Shown here piece by piece: positions 24,371 through 35,420 of a stretch of DNA of 64,000 bases. This DNA is from Apostichopus japonicus. Its lineage: Eukaryota > Echinodermata > Holothuroidea > Aspidochirotida > Stichopodidae. Each line of letters starts with the position of its first letter. The first letter of the stretch is position 1. The notes under the pieces were generated by a model. It ran no database searches. It was not told where the DNA came from and saw only the letters and a program-made list of their open reading frames with translations. The position numbers were made by a program, and so were the translations under genes. The stretch spans positions 34,259,989 through 34,323,988 of the forward strand of contig NC_092572.1 of NCBI RefSeq assembly GCF_037975245.1, given 5' to 3'.

Positions 24371-24456
24371 CTGGACCACACTGGTTCCTCTACTCTACAC
24401 CCCAACAACATATATATGTTGTTGGGGTGTAGAATAGAGGAACCAGTGTGGTCCAG
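24371..24456. repeat. Near-perfect palindrome, two 43-nt arms
   Basis: The arms 24371-24413 and 24414-24456 are inverted copies with one mismatch (ctac versus ttct region) and no spacer. The arm begins CTGGACCACACTGGTTCCTC and ends at the centre CATATATATG. A single-arm relative with a preceding G-run lies at about 23700-23830. Confidence 0.9.
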
Positions 24457-25097
24457 CTGTATAAAATATCCAAATTATGTGTTTGGGGTTAAAAGAGCTT
24501 AAAAGTTATCCATTATCTATATACTTAGCTATGTTAGTTCTAATGCATCTTTTACCTTATGCAATTTCCTTTATGTGCAACTAAATTAAGAGTGTTGGCT
24601 GTCATTTCTGTTAGTTCTATGCACTTCATATTGATGAGGACTTATCTTGGAATGTTTCATATACATTTTGATGACAAGGTGGTATAGTGCTAACCTCCCC
24701 CTCATCTCCACACACATTTGTACTCTTTATTTTTGTCTGACTTATCTACCAATTTTAACTTACAATTTCAGTAGCAATAAGTCACCATCAACAAGTGGGA
24801 TGAAGACTCGGCTTTTTTAATTTTTATTGTTTTGAGTTTGACATACTCTATTAAAACCTGACATCTCATTAGAACAGCTTCAACTATTTGAAAATTATTT
24901 AACTTTCACTTAAATTTTTCATCAGTACAACTAAAGTGTTACATACAGCTTGTGAAGGTTTTCATATTGTTGTTGTAATATTTATGTCCTAAGTATACAA
25001 AGGGACATTTCTTTGAAAAATTGTGAAAGGTTTTGCTTCTTCATACTGAAAATTTTTAATCAAATTTTAATCAACCTTGAACTGCTATTCTACATTG

Positions 25098-25850
25098 TTA
25101 CGTGTGTTTGATTGAACAGTTGGTTACATGTGTTTGATTGTACAGTCGGTTACCTGTGTTTGATTGTACAGTTGGTTACGTGTGTTTGATTGAACAGTTG
25201 GTTACGTGTGTTTGATTGAACAGTTGGTTACGTGTGTTTGATTGAACAGTTGGTTAGGTGTGTTTGATTGAACAGTTGGTTAGGTGTGTTTGATTGAACA
25301 GTTGGTTACGTGTGTTTGATTGAACAGTTGGTTAAGTGTGTTTGATTGAACAGTTGGTTAGGTATGTTTGATTGAACAGTTGGTTAAGTGTGTTTGATTG
25401 AACAGTTGGTTAGGTATGTTTGATTGAACAGTTGGTTAGGTGTGTTTGATTTAACAGTTGGTTACGTGTGTTTGATTGAACAGTTGGTTACGTGTGTTTG
25501 ATTGAACAGTTGGTTACGTGTGTTTGATTGAGCAGTTGGTTACCTGTGTTTGATTGAACAGTCGGTTACCTGTGTTTGATTGAACAGTTGGTTACCTGTG
25601 TTTGATCGAACAGTTGGTTACGTGTGTTTGATTGAACAGTCGGTTACGTTTTTGATTGAACAGTTGGTTATGTGTGTTTGATTGAACAGTTGGTTACGTG
25701 TGTTTGATTGAACAGTTGGTTATGTGTGTTTGATTGAACAGTTGGTTACGTGTGTTTGATTGAACAGTTGGTTAGGTGTGTTTGATTGAACAGTTGGTTA
25801 TGTGTGTTTGATTGAACAGTTGGTTACGTGTGTTCGATTGAACAGTTGGC
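25098..25850. repeat. 26-bp minisatellite, about 29 copies
   Basis: Tandem units GTTACGTGTGTTTGATTGAA followed by CAGTTG. The most variable position is the base after GTTA (C/G/A/T) and the following G/C. Confidence 0.95.
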
Positions 25851-26389
25851 ATAAAACTGATGGGACTTATGCAACCCCATAGTTTAGTTTTTAGAGTTAT
25901 GAAAGTCTATCCCAATTTGCTGCCAACATTGACCTGCACGTAATTAATAAGTATGCATTGTGTAACCCCATATAATACCATTGACCAGTATTTAACTTAA
26001 TTAGTATGCCTTGTCCAGCCCCAGATAAACTAACCTATTCTAGTTTAGTCTTTGACATTTTAAGAGTAATTCAGATATTCCTGTAGACTTGTTTTTCTCT
26101 TTGCTAAATACAGTTGCAGGCACTGGATGTGTCAGTATAATTATACAAATGGTTCTTATTTAATATCTTCTTAATGGGTTTGACTATAACAGTTGTGTAT
26201 GCATTGTCACGCTGAGGGGGGCAAAAAGTTCGAGTGAGGGGCAAGTTTCATGCGTATCCAGTTTGGTCATTATTCCCAAACACTTGAAACAGTATTGTTT
26301 ATTTACCCTGCTTCATATGATTTGCCTAATATTGAGGGATGGGGTCTCGTAGCGATGGCAGAAAGGAAAATGATAGGATAATTTTTCAT

Positions 26390-26568
26390 TATCTCAAGTG
26401 GGGAAGGTCAGACCAACTTCATATTTGGTGTGTAGGAGCACCCCTCAAGTACCACTAACCCCATGTTTTTGGTGCTGATCAAAGGTCACCAGGGGTCAAA
26501 TTTGTAAAAATCTGGTAAACACGATATCTCAAGTGGGGAAGGTCGGATCAACTTCATACTTGGTGTAG
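26390..26568. repeat. About 145-bp dispersed tandem repeat, left remnant
   Basis: Contains TCTCAAGTGGGGAAGGTC at 26392 and again at 26527. The same repeat, with GGTCACCAGGGGTCAAATT and GTAAACACGATATCTCAAG, continues at 30725-31035 on the other side of the LINE. The units here are about 135 bp because one short segment is missing. Confidence 0.85.
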
Positions 26569-27091
26569 GAGTTTGGTTTTATTTTATTCGGCTAAATATC
26601 ATTCTTCATCTACATACAAAAATATTGCACATCTTTTTTTGGCATCTTTTTTACATTTGTATTTCAGCAGGATGGATTTTATGTTTTCAGGTAGCCTGTT
26701 GCAGTTTTTAATTGCATTGTAATAAAAAGACCCAGCACTGTGTGTTTTAATTTTTGGAAGTTGAAAATTAAAAACACTACCTCTTTTGTTATGGCTATGA
26801 ACACTATTTACTCTAATTAGACACTCCCTCATATAAACTGCAGAGGCACCATGTAAAACATTAAAAACATGATTCAGACAAAGCTGTTCAGCCCTAGCCC
26901 TAAGTGATGTTTAAAATACTAAGAGTTTTGAAGTCAGCATGGTTAATGTGATAACAAAAATCTTTACCCAGAATGAATCTGATAACTTTGTTCTAGGCAC
27001 ATTGTAATCTACGAGCGTGGTATTTAGATATACCTCCATACCAAGATGAGATGGAATAATTGAACTGACAAAGAACAAGGGCTGTACAGAT

Positions 27092-27451
27092 CAAGGGCGT
27101 AGGAACCGGGGGGGGGGGGCGCCGGCCCCCAGTGAAAAATATGGAGGGCAGAAGTATCATTCCGCCCCCCAGCTTCGCAAGTCAGAAAACCCCTTTTTCA
27201 TTTCCAAATGAGAAAAAAAATCTCATTTGGAGCACCAAATTGCATCTAAGGCCAGGTGAAAATGCAAAATTATATACAAAATGGAGTGGGTGGGTTGAAG
27301 TGTGCTATATTGCACCAAATTGCATCTGAGGCCACCTGGAAATGCAAAAAAAATTCAAAGGGGGACACCCCCTCCCCTTAGACCCCTCCCCAGGCCAGCC
27401 ATCAGTCTTCAGCCCCCGCCCCCCACTCAAAAGTACCTTCCTACGCCACTG
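27092..27451. mobile_element. hAT-type MITE (360 bp) inside the LINE
   Basis: Ends CAAGGGCGTAGGAACCGG and, on the opposite strand, CAGTGGCGTAGGAAGG. Flanked by 8-bp direct repeats GTACAGAT at 27084-27091 and 27452-27459. It contains the G-run near the left end and C-rich runs near the right, with CCCCTCCCCTTAGACCCCTC, like the MITEs at 37.8-40.6 kb. No coding capacity. Confidence 0.9.
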
Positions 27452-30214
27452 GTACAGATGGTCTCTTTCACATTTTGATTAAAATAATAAGCTTGCCTGT
27501 AGAGGAATTTGAGCCGACATTTTGTTTTACTAATAATGCAAAGAACAATTTGTTCGCCATCAAGGTATTGGTTTAACTCCAGACCGAGGTAAACATCAGA
27601 ATGTTTGGCCTTAATCAGTTGTCCATCACAAACAATCGAAAAGTCAGTATACTGACTAAGTTTACGTTTCGTCCCAAACAAAATCAACTCAGTCTTACCC
27701 ATGTGTAACGACAATTTGTTTCAATGAGCCATTTATTGCCACTCTCCAGGTTAGATGAAAGATTTTACCAATATTATTAGGATCTTTGTCAGAGTAAATT
27801 AAAGCACTGTCATCGGCATATTGTAAAAACAAGCAATTGATGGAGTTTGGCATATCATTTACATAGCAAAGAAATAAAATGGGGCCAAATATACCGCCTT
27901 GAGGCACCCCGCAAGTGATGGTCAGAGGATCAGATTCAACTCTATTTATGCTAACAACTTGCCGTCTACCAGAAAGATAAGATTGGAACCAGTCAGTTGA
28001 TGTACTGTGGACACCCATTGCGGACAGCGTATTACAGAAAGTTTACAGTATCGGACGCCCTCTGATATCCAATAAGATCATGCCGGTATAATTACCAGCG
28101 GCATTTTGTTTCCTGATATGATCTTGCAGACGAATAAGGCAAGTGTCGGTTGAATATGATCTTGTAAAACCAAATTGGAAATGGTAAATGAGATTATTGT
28201 TAGCCAGATAACCGTTTAGTTAATGAAAACAGCTTTCTCTAAGAATTTTGACACAACAGAGAGGATGCTCACTGGTCTATAGTTTCCAGCTTCAAGCTTA
28301 CTCTTCTTTCTATGAAGAGGAATGACTTTTGCGATTTTCATGTCATTAGGAACAACACCACATCTTAAAGAAGCATTAATAATATGCTTGTGATGGGGCC
28401 TGTTATAATCTCAGCAGCATATTTAGTAAGACGCTCTGGGATACCATCGAGATTAGTACTTTTACTTATGTCAAGACTGGATCTCATTCAGGACAAATTC
28501 CTCATTAACTTCTTGAAGCTGGAAAGAATCTGGAACAATACTTTTATACTGAATTTTCAAAACAGGTGAGTCCACATCGTACGAGTTAAACTCTTGCTTT
28601 GGAAGGTGACTCACAAGATCTGATGCAACATGAGTAAAAACATGATTGAAATGATCAGCAACATCCTTTTTATCATGGCATTTTTCGCCATTCACATCTA
28701 AAACAATATCCGTCGATGCATTAGTCTTTGATTGGTAGCCAAGAGTCTTGAGATGTTTCCATAACTCTTTAGGCTTGTATTCGTCTATTTTTCCAATCAT
28801 GTAATGACGTTTGGCGTTTCTTATGTCATTATGAACTTTGTTGCGCATCTTACGGTACATTTGGTAATTTTCAGATGAGTGGGTATCCCCCCGGGACTTA
28901 CGTAACCAACTGTCCCGTTCACGAATACTCTCGAGAATCTCAGCTGAAATCCAAGGATCAGACTGATTTTTGATCCTAACTTCCTTAACTGGAGCCACAG
29001 AATCAAGAACAGTGGTAAATAAACCCCGGAAACATACCCACGATTCGTCAACATTATCAGACATATAAACAGAAGACCAGTCAACATGTTTCAGCTCATC
29101 AACAAAATATTCCTTATTGTACATTTTAAGGGACCTAATCTGAATCCCTTTATGGGAATCAAACTTGGTTTTGATGTTACCCATTGTACAATAAACAATG
29201 TAATGGTCGCTTATACCATATGGTATGACCCCATATTGCTGGATTTTTTTTATCATATTGTTACTTATAAAATGATCAATGGCTGAGGATGATGTGTTAG
29301 TGACTTGTAGGAGTATATATCATCTGCTTGAAACCAGACATATTCAAAATATTTTGGTAGTATTTATACTTATCATCCGCCTTGATACTACACATGTCAA
29401 TACACCGAGAACTATAACATCAAAGTCATTAGGAAGTTTAGTCAGAACATGCTCCACCTTAGTGGTGAAATCAGATTCAAGATGGGTTTGAGACCGATAA
29501 CATATACCAATAATAACGGGTTTTGACATTGGTAGCAGAATCTCTACCCAAACTGCTTCAATATTAGGCACATGTAAATCTGGCCTGGGATTAAAAGCTA
29601 GACTAGATCTCACATAAATACAGACACCTCCTCCATGTCTGTTACGGTCATTGCGAATCACCGAAAAGCCGGGAATTTCAATTTCACTGTTGGTTACAGA
29701 GTATTCAATCCAACTCTCGTTGATGCCAAACACACTAGGTTTAGTTTCAGAGGCAATCAGCCTAACCTCAGACATTTTAGGAGTGAGGGATCTAGCATTC
29801 AAGTGAATACAGTGAAAGTCTTTGGTACGGAAACAGTCATTAATGTCATTATCACAATTATTGTCGGTTAAAGTTGTTGAACTTGGCTTTGGCGCTGAGT
29901 TAGCTTCTGTCTTCGAGTAGCCAGCACACATCATGTCTAGTATCAGAGTCATCACCTTTAGATCTAATGGTGCGGGTACACTAGAAGTTTTGTTTCTGTG
30001 GCTACGACGCTTTTTCCTACGACGAGTGGGACGGTTTGTATTTAATTTAAGATCTTTCAACTTCTACCAAACTTCAGTGGGCAAACGATGAGAACCATTC
30101 ACATTCAGAAGAGCCTCCCGACTGTATGTGATGTGCAACTTGGTTTGTGTGCCGGCTGGTAAGATAGCACTTGAATAATAGTAATATGGTAATATCATTG
30201 TTATTGTCGCATTG

Positions 30215-30241
30215 TGGGCCGGGATTGGGATTTATATCACC
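30215..30241 (-). other. 2A-like ribosome-skipping motif in the LINE N-terminus
   Basis: Residues 73-81 of the minus-strand frame starting at 30457 read GDINPNPGP, preceded by LIA. Canonical 2A is D-(V/I)-E-x-N-P-G-P; this copy has Asn where Glu is usual. 2A-like peptides at the N-termini of APE-type LINEs are established in the literature. Whether this variant skips is unknown. Confidence 0.75.
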
Positions 30242-30724
30242 GGCGATGAGAAAGCGATAATGAAGAGTTACTGATGAGTTGGAATACAGGGTAATGCTCT
30301 TGCCCACAAGATGTTTCTTAGTTATTGATTGACTAACCAAAGGTCTATGAACAGAGCTGATTCCATTGTATGAATAGGAGAATACACCAAGCTTATTACT
30401 TTGAGTTCCAAACAGCAGACCTAATCCATACAGCATAAAGAGTTGAACTAGTGCCATGGTTGAATTCCAAAATCCTTACAAAAGCTTAGATGATATGCAT
30501 GGTCGAGCTAGCTAATGGCTCTAGTCTATTGGAATGTCTGTGGCTAATATGGTGCACTATATTATACAGTCAGTGTTAAAAACAGGGGAGATGTTGACCA
30601 GAAAATCATTAAAAACTCACGAAATCCAAACAAAGATGCCACGTAGGAATGTCCAGTAGATTCTAGAAGTAACAAACAACAACTGGTAAAAAACTCCGGA
30701 TCAAAAACAATAGTAACAGCAGGT

Positions 30725-31035
30725 CAAAGTCATTTGGGTCACCAGGGGTCAAATTGTAAAAATCTCGTAAACACGATATCTCAAGTGGGGAAGGTCAGAC
30801 CAACTACATATTTGGTGTGTAGGAGCACTTATTTGAGTGCCACTAACCCTATGTTTTTAGTGCAGGTCAAAGGTCATTTGGGGTTACCAGGGGTCAAATT
30901 GTAAAATTCTCGTAAACACGATATCTCAAGTGGGGAAAGCCGGACTAACTTCGTACTTGGTGTGTAGGGTCACCTATTTAAGTACCACTAACCATTTGTT
31001 TTTGGTGCAGGTCAAAGGTCATTTGGGGTCACCAG
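30725..31035. repeat. About 145-bp dispersed repeat, right block
   Basis: Two units with TCTCAAGTGGGGAA at 30779 and 30924, joined by GGTCAAAGGTCATTTGGGG. It continues the array seen at 26390-26568 and directly abuts the 22-bp array at 31035. Confidence 0.88.
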
Positions 31036-31690
31036 GGTGTCGCACATTCGATTGATTGGTACCGCACATTCGATTGATCGATGTCGAACATTTGATCGAT
31101 CGGTACCGCACATTCGATCGATCGGTGTCGAACATTCGATTGATGGGTGTCGCACATTGGATTGATCGGTACCGCACATTTGTTTGATCGGTGTCGAACA
31201 TTCGATTGATGGATGTCACACATTCGATTCATCGGTGTCGAACATGCCATTCATGGGTGTCGCACATTCGATTCATCGGTGCCGTACATTCGATTGATTG
31301 GCGTTCCACATTCGATTAATGGGTTTCGCACATTCGATTGATCGGTACCGCACATTCGATTCATCGGTGTCGAACTTTCGATTGATGGGTGTCGCACATT
31401 CGATTGATCGGTTTTGCCCATTCCCTTAATCGTTGCCGCACATTCGATTGATGGGTGTCGCACATTTGATTGATCGGTGCCGCACATTCGATTAATGCGT
31501 GTCGCACATACGATTTATCGGTTTCTAACATTCGATTTATCGGTACCGCATATTCGAATGATCGATGTCGAATATTCGATTGATCGGTGCGGAACATTCG
31601 ATTGATCGGTGCCGCACATTCCATTGATCGCTACTGAACTTTCCATTGATAGGTATCGCAAATTCCATTGATCGGTAACACACATTCGAA
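31035..31690. repeat. 22-bp minisatellite, first block (about 30 copies)
   Basis: Tandem 22-bp units CATTCGATTGATCGGTACCG plus CA, with variants GGTGTCGAA, GGTGTCGCA and GATGGGTGTCG. Three units make 66 bp and carry no stop in several frames on both strands, so many long frames appear; none is a gene. The block ends at TCGGTAACACACATTCGAAA, shared with the second block. Confidence 0.95.
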
Positions 31691-31994
31691 ATAGTACAGT
31701 AGAGTATATAACATCTCATCCCTATCTATGTTGTGAAAGTTTAAGATAACAACATTTTGACCGTTGCTTCTGTACCAAAATGTCCGAAAACCTTGAAACG
31801 TGTAGCTTATATCCGTCAGTCCCCAGTGGTCAAAACGTGCTTTCTTTTCTTGTAGAATATGCACGACGTAAAATGCAGTCCCTCCTCATTAATATTCAAT
31901 GAGATGGCTCCTTCCTTTGCTTGCCTTATTATGTCAAGCTTTGAAGAACGCATGCTCAGTACAGCTCCATACCGTCCTCTTATCCGGTGGCGCT
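31610..31994 (+). mobile_element. Duplicated junction: array end plus Penelope RT fragment, copy 1
   Basis: From GGTATCGCAAATTCCATTGA to TGGCGCTA this segment matches 34540-34895 with few changes, including the end of the 22-bp array, a unique AT-rich linker (TAGTACAGTAGAGTATATAA) and about 100 bp of Penelope-type RT sequence with an ATGGCTCCTTCCTTTGCTTG core. In this copy the RT sequence stops just before the catalytic region and returns abruptly into the 22-bp array at about 31996. Confidence 0.88.
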
Positions 31995-31997
31995 AGG

Positions 31998-34600
31998 ATT
32001 TATCGGTACCGCACATTCGATTGATCGGTGTCGAACATTCGATTGATGGATGCCGCACATTCGATTCACCGGTACTGCACATTCGTTTGATGGGTATCGC
32101 ACATTCGATTGATGGGTTTCGCACATTCGATTGATCGGTACCGCACATTCGATTCATCGGTGTCGAACATTTGATCAATGGGTGTCGAACCTTCGATTGA
32201 TCGGTGTCGCACATTCTATTAATCGGTGCAGCAAATTCGATTAATGGGTGTCGAACATTCGATTGATCGGTGTCGAATATTCGATTGATCGGTGCGAAAC
32301 ATTTGATCAATGGGTATCGCACATTCGATTGAACGGTACCACGTTCTCAATTTATCGGTACCGCACATTTGATCGATCGGTGTCGCACATTCGAATGATC
32401 GGTACCGCACATTCGATTGATCGGTGTCGAACATTCGATTGATAGGTGTCGAAAATTTGATTGATGGGTGTCGCACATTCGATTGATCGGTAGCGCACAT
32501 TCTATTTATCGGTAACGAACATCCGATTGATCGGTGTCGAACATTCGATTGATAGGTGTCGAAAATTCGATTGATGGATGTCGCACATTCGATTGATCGG
32601 TACCGCACATTCGATTGACGGGTGTCGTACATTCGATTGATCGGTACCGCACATTCGATCGATCGGTGTCGAATTTCGGATTGATAGGTGTCGCACATTC
32701 GATTCATCGGTTTCCCACATTCGTTTGATCGGTGTGGTACATACGATTCATCGGTTTCGTACATTAGATTGATAGTTGTCGAATATTCGATTGATCGGTG
32801 CGAAACATTCGATTGATGGGTGTCGCACTATCGATTGAACGGTACCACACTCTCAATTTATCGGTACCGCACATTTGATCGATCGTTGGGTTTCGCACAT
32901 TCGAATGATAGGTACCGCACATTCGATTGATGGGTGTCGAACATTCGATTGATAGGTGTCGAAAAATGGATTGATCGGTGCCGCTCACTCTATTTAATGG
33001 TGTTGAATATTCGATTGATGGGTGTCGCACATTCGATTGATCGGTGCCGCTCACTCTATTTAATGGTGTTGAATATTCGCTTGATGCGTACCGCACATTC
33101 AATTAATCGGTTTCGCACATTCGATTGAACGTGGTGGCACATACGATTCATTGGTTACGCACATTTAATTGATCGGTACCGCACATTCTATTAATCGGTG
33201 CCGCACATTCGATCGATCGGTGTCGAACATTCGATTGATGGGTGTCGCACTATTCGATTGATCGATCAGACATTTGATTGATCGGTGTCGAACATTCGAT
33301 TGATGGGTGTCGCACATTCGATTGATCGGTACCGCACATTCGATTGATCGGTGCCGCACATTCTATTTATCGGTACCGCACATTCGATTAATGGGTGTCG
33401 AATATTCGATTGATCGGTGCGAAACATTCCATTGATGGGTGTCGCACATTCGATTGAACGGTACCACACTCTCAATTTATCGGTACCGCACATTTGATCG
33501 ATCGGTGTCGCACATTCGACTGATCGGTACCGCACATTCGATTGATCGGTGTCGAACATTCGATTGATAGGTGTGGAAAATTCGATTGATGGGTGTCGCA
33601 CATTCGATTGATCGGTACCGCACATTCTATTTATCGGTACCGAACATTCGATTGATCGGTGTCGAACATTCGATACATAGGTGTCGAAAATTCGATTGAT
33701 GGGTATCGCACATCCGATTGATCGGTACCCCACATTCGATTTATCGGTACCGAACATTCGATTGATCGGTGCCGCACACTCTATTTAATGGTGTCGAATA
33801 TTCGCTTGATGGGTACCGCACATTCGATTGATCGGTACCGCACTTTCGATTGATCGGTGTCGAACATTCGATTGATAGGTGTCGAAACTTCGATTGATGT
33901 GTGTCGCACATTCGATTGATCGGTACCGAACATTCGATTCATCGGTTTTGCACATTGGATTGATCGGTGTGTCTCATACGATCGATTGGTGTCGAATATT
34001 CGATTGATCGGTACCGAACATTCAATTGATCGGTGCCGCACATTAGATTTACGGGACCGCAAATTCGATTGATCGGTACCGAACTTTTAATTGATCGGTG
34101 CCGCACATTCGATTTACGGGACCGCACATTCGATTGGTCGTCGAAGATTCGATTGATTGGTGTTGCACATTCTAATAATCGGTACCGAACATTCGATTCG
34201 TCGATTTCGCACATTCGATTGATCGGTGTTGCACGTAAGATTCATCGGTTTCGCACATTCGATTGATCGGTACCGCACATTCGATTTATCGGTACCGAAC
34301 ATTCAATTGATCGGTGCCGCAAATTCGATTTATCGGTACCGCACATTCGATTGATCGGTGTCGAACATTCCATTGATGTGTGTTGCACATTCGATTTATC
34401 GGTACCGCACATTCGATTGATCGGTGTCGAACATTCCATTGATGTGTGTTGCACATTCGATTGATCGGTACCGCACATTCAATGGATCTCTGTCGAACAT
34501 TCGATTGATGGGTGTCGCACATATGATTGAACGTGACTGACTCTCCATTGATCGGTAGCGCAAATTCCATTGATCGGTAACACACATTCGAAATAGTACA
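31998..34600. repeat. 22-bp minisatellite, second block (about 118 copies)
   Basis: Same unit as the block at 31035 with many more copies. Several multi-unit strings recur, for example the run with GAACGGTACCAC and CTCAATTTATCGGTACCGC at about 32330, 32840 and 33460, showing amplification of longer segments. All long frames inside it are repeat artefacts. Confidence 0.95.
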
Positions 34601-35420
34601 GTAGAGTATATAACATCTCTTCCCTATATCCTTGTTGTGAAAGTTTAAGATAACAACATTTTGACCATTGCGTCCGTACCAAAATGTCCAAAAACCTTGA
34701 AACGTGTAGCTTATATCCGTCCCCAGTGGTCAAAACGTGCTTTCTTTTTCTTGTAGAATATGTACGACGTAACATGAAGTCCCTCGTCATTAATATTCAA
34801 TGAGATGGCTCCTTCCTTTGCTTGCCTGTTTATGCCTAAGCCTTGAAGAGCGCATGCTCAGTACAGCTCCCTGCCGTCCTCTTAACTGGTGGCGCTACAT
34901 TGCTGACATCTTCTTCATTTGGACCAGTGATGAGGACAGCCTGCTCACCTTCATTAACACATCAATTCTTTCCACAGCACTATCAAATTCTCAACTGATT
35001 ACTCTCACCAACAGGTTAACTTTCTCCATGTGACTGTTCGCAAGGAACACGGTTCTCTCTCTACAGACTTATACACCAAGCTCACAGACACACACCAGTG
35101 TCTCCATTCTTCAGACTGCTATCCCTGTCAAGCACTTCGTCTTCGTTGCATTTGCTCTAACAATTCCTCTTTCATTCGCCATACATTTGGAAAAACACCT
35201 TACTGCCAGAGGCTATAGTGCCAGAAGGGTGCGTGAAGCCATTCAGAGAGTCCGCTCCCTTTCCAGATCATCTACTTTGGCAGTGAAGGACAAAAAGGGG
35301 CGAGGTTGCGACAGCAAGCTCCCCTTGTTGTTACTTTTCACCCAAATCTTCCTCCTCTCCAGAAAATCACCTCTAACAACCACAACATTCTCCTTACTTC
35401 AGATAAACTCCAACGAGCCG

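Larger units (their letters stand above)
26575..30720 (-). mobile_element. CR1/L2-like non-LTR retrotransposon, nearly full length, decayed
   Basis: Reading right to left on the minus strand: an N-terminal segment with a 2A-like motif (30457-30074); an APE-type endonuclease (30060-29344, with LNARSLTPKMSEVRL, FGINESW, RNDRNRHGGGVCIYVRS); the end of the endonuclease and start of RT (29256-28471, with GISDHYIVY and SDPWISAEIL); an RT core broken by stops (28470-28019); RT with GVPQGGIFGPILF and LQYADDSALIY (28018-27695; YADD at 27820-27809); a thumb region (27714-27427) and the C-terminal piece NRLPENIKS (26832-26599). Frames are disrupted by several stops and shifts, so it is inactive. A MITE interrupts it at 27092-27451. 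It sits inside the 145-bp repeat. Confidence 0.88.

Noticed and set aside
31019-34587. Many overlapping frames on both strands (SNVRHRSIECAVPINR type)
   Set aside because: Artefact of a 22-bp unit without stops; three units give 66 bp and a repeating 22-residue string.
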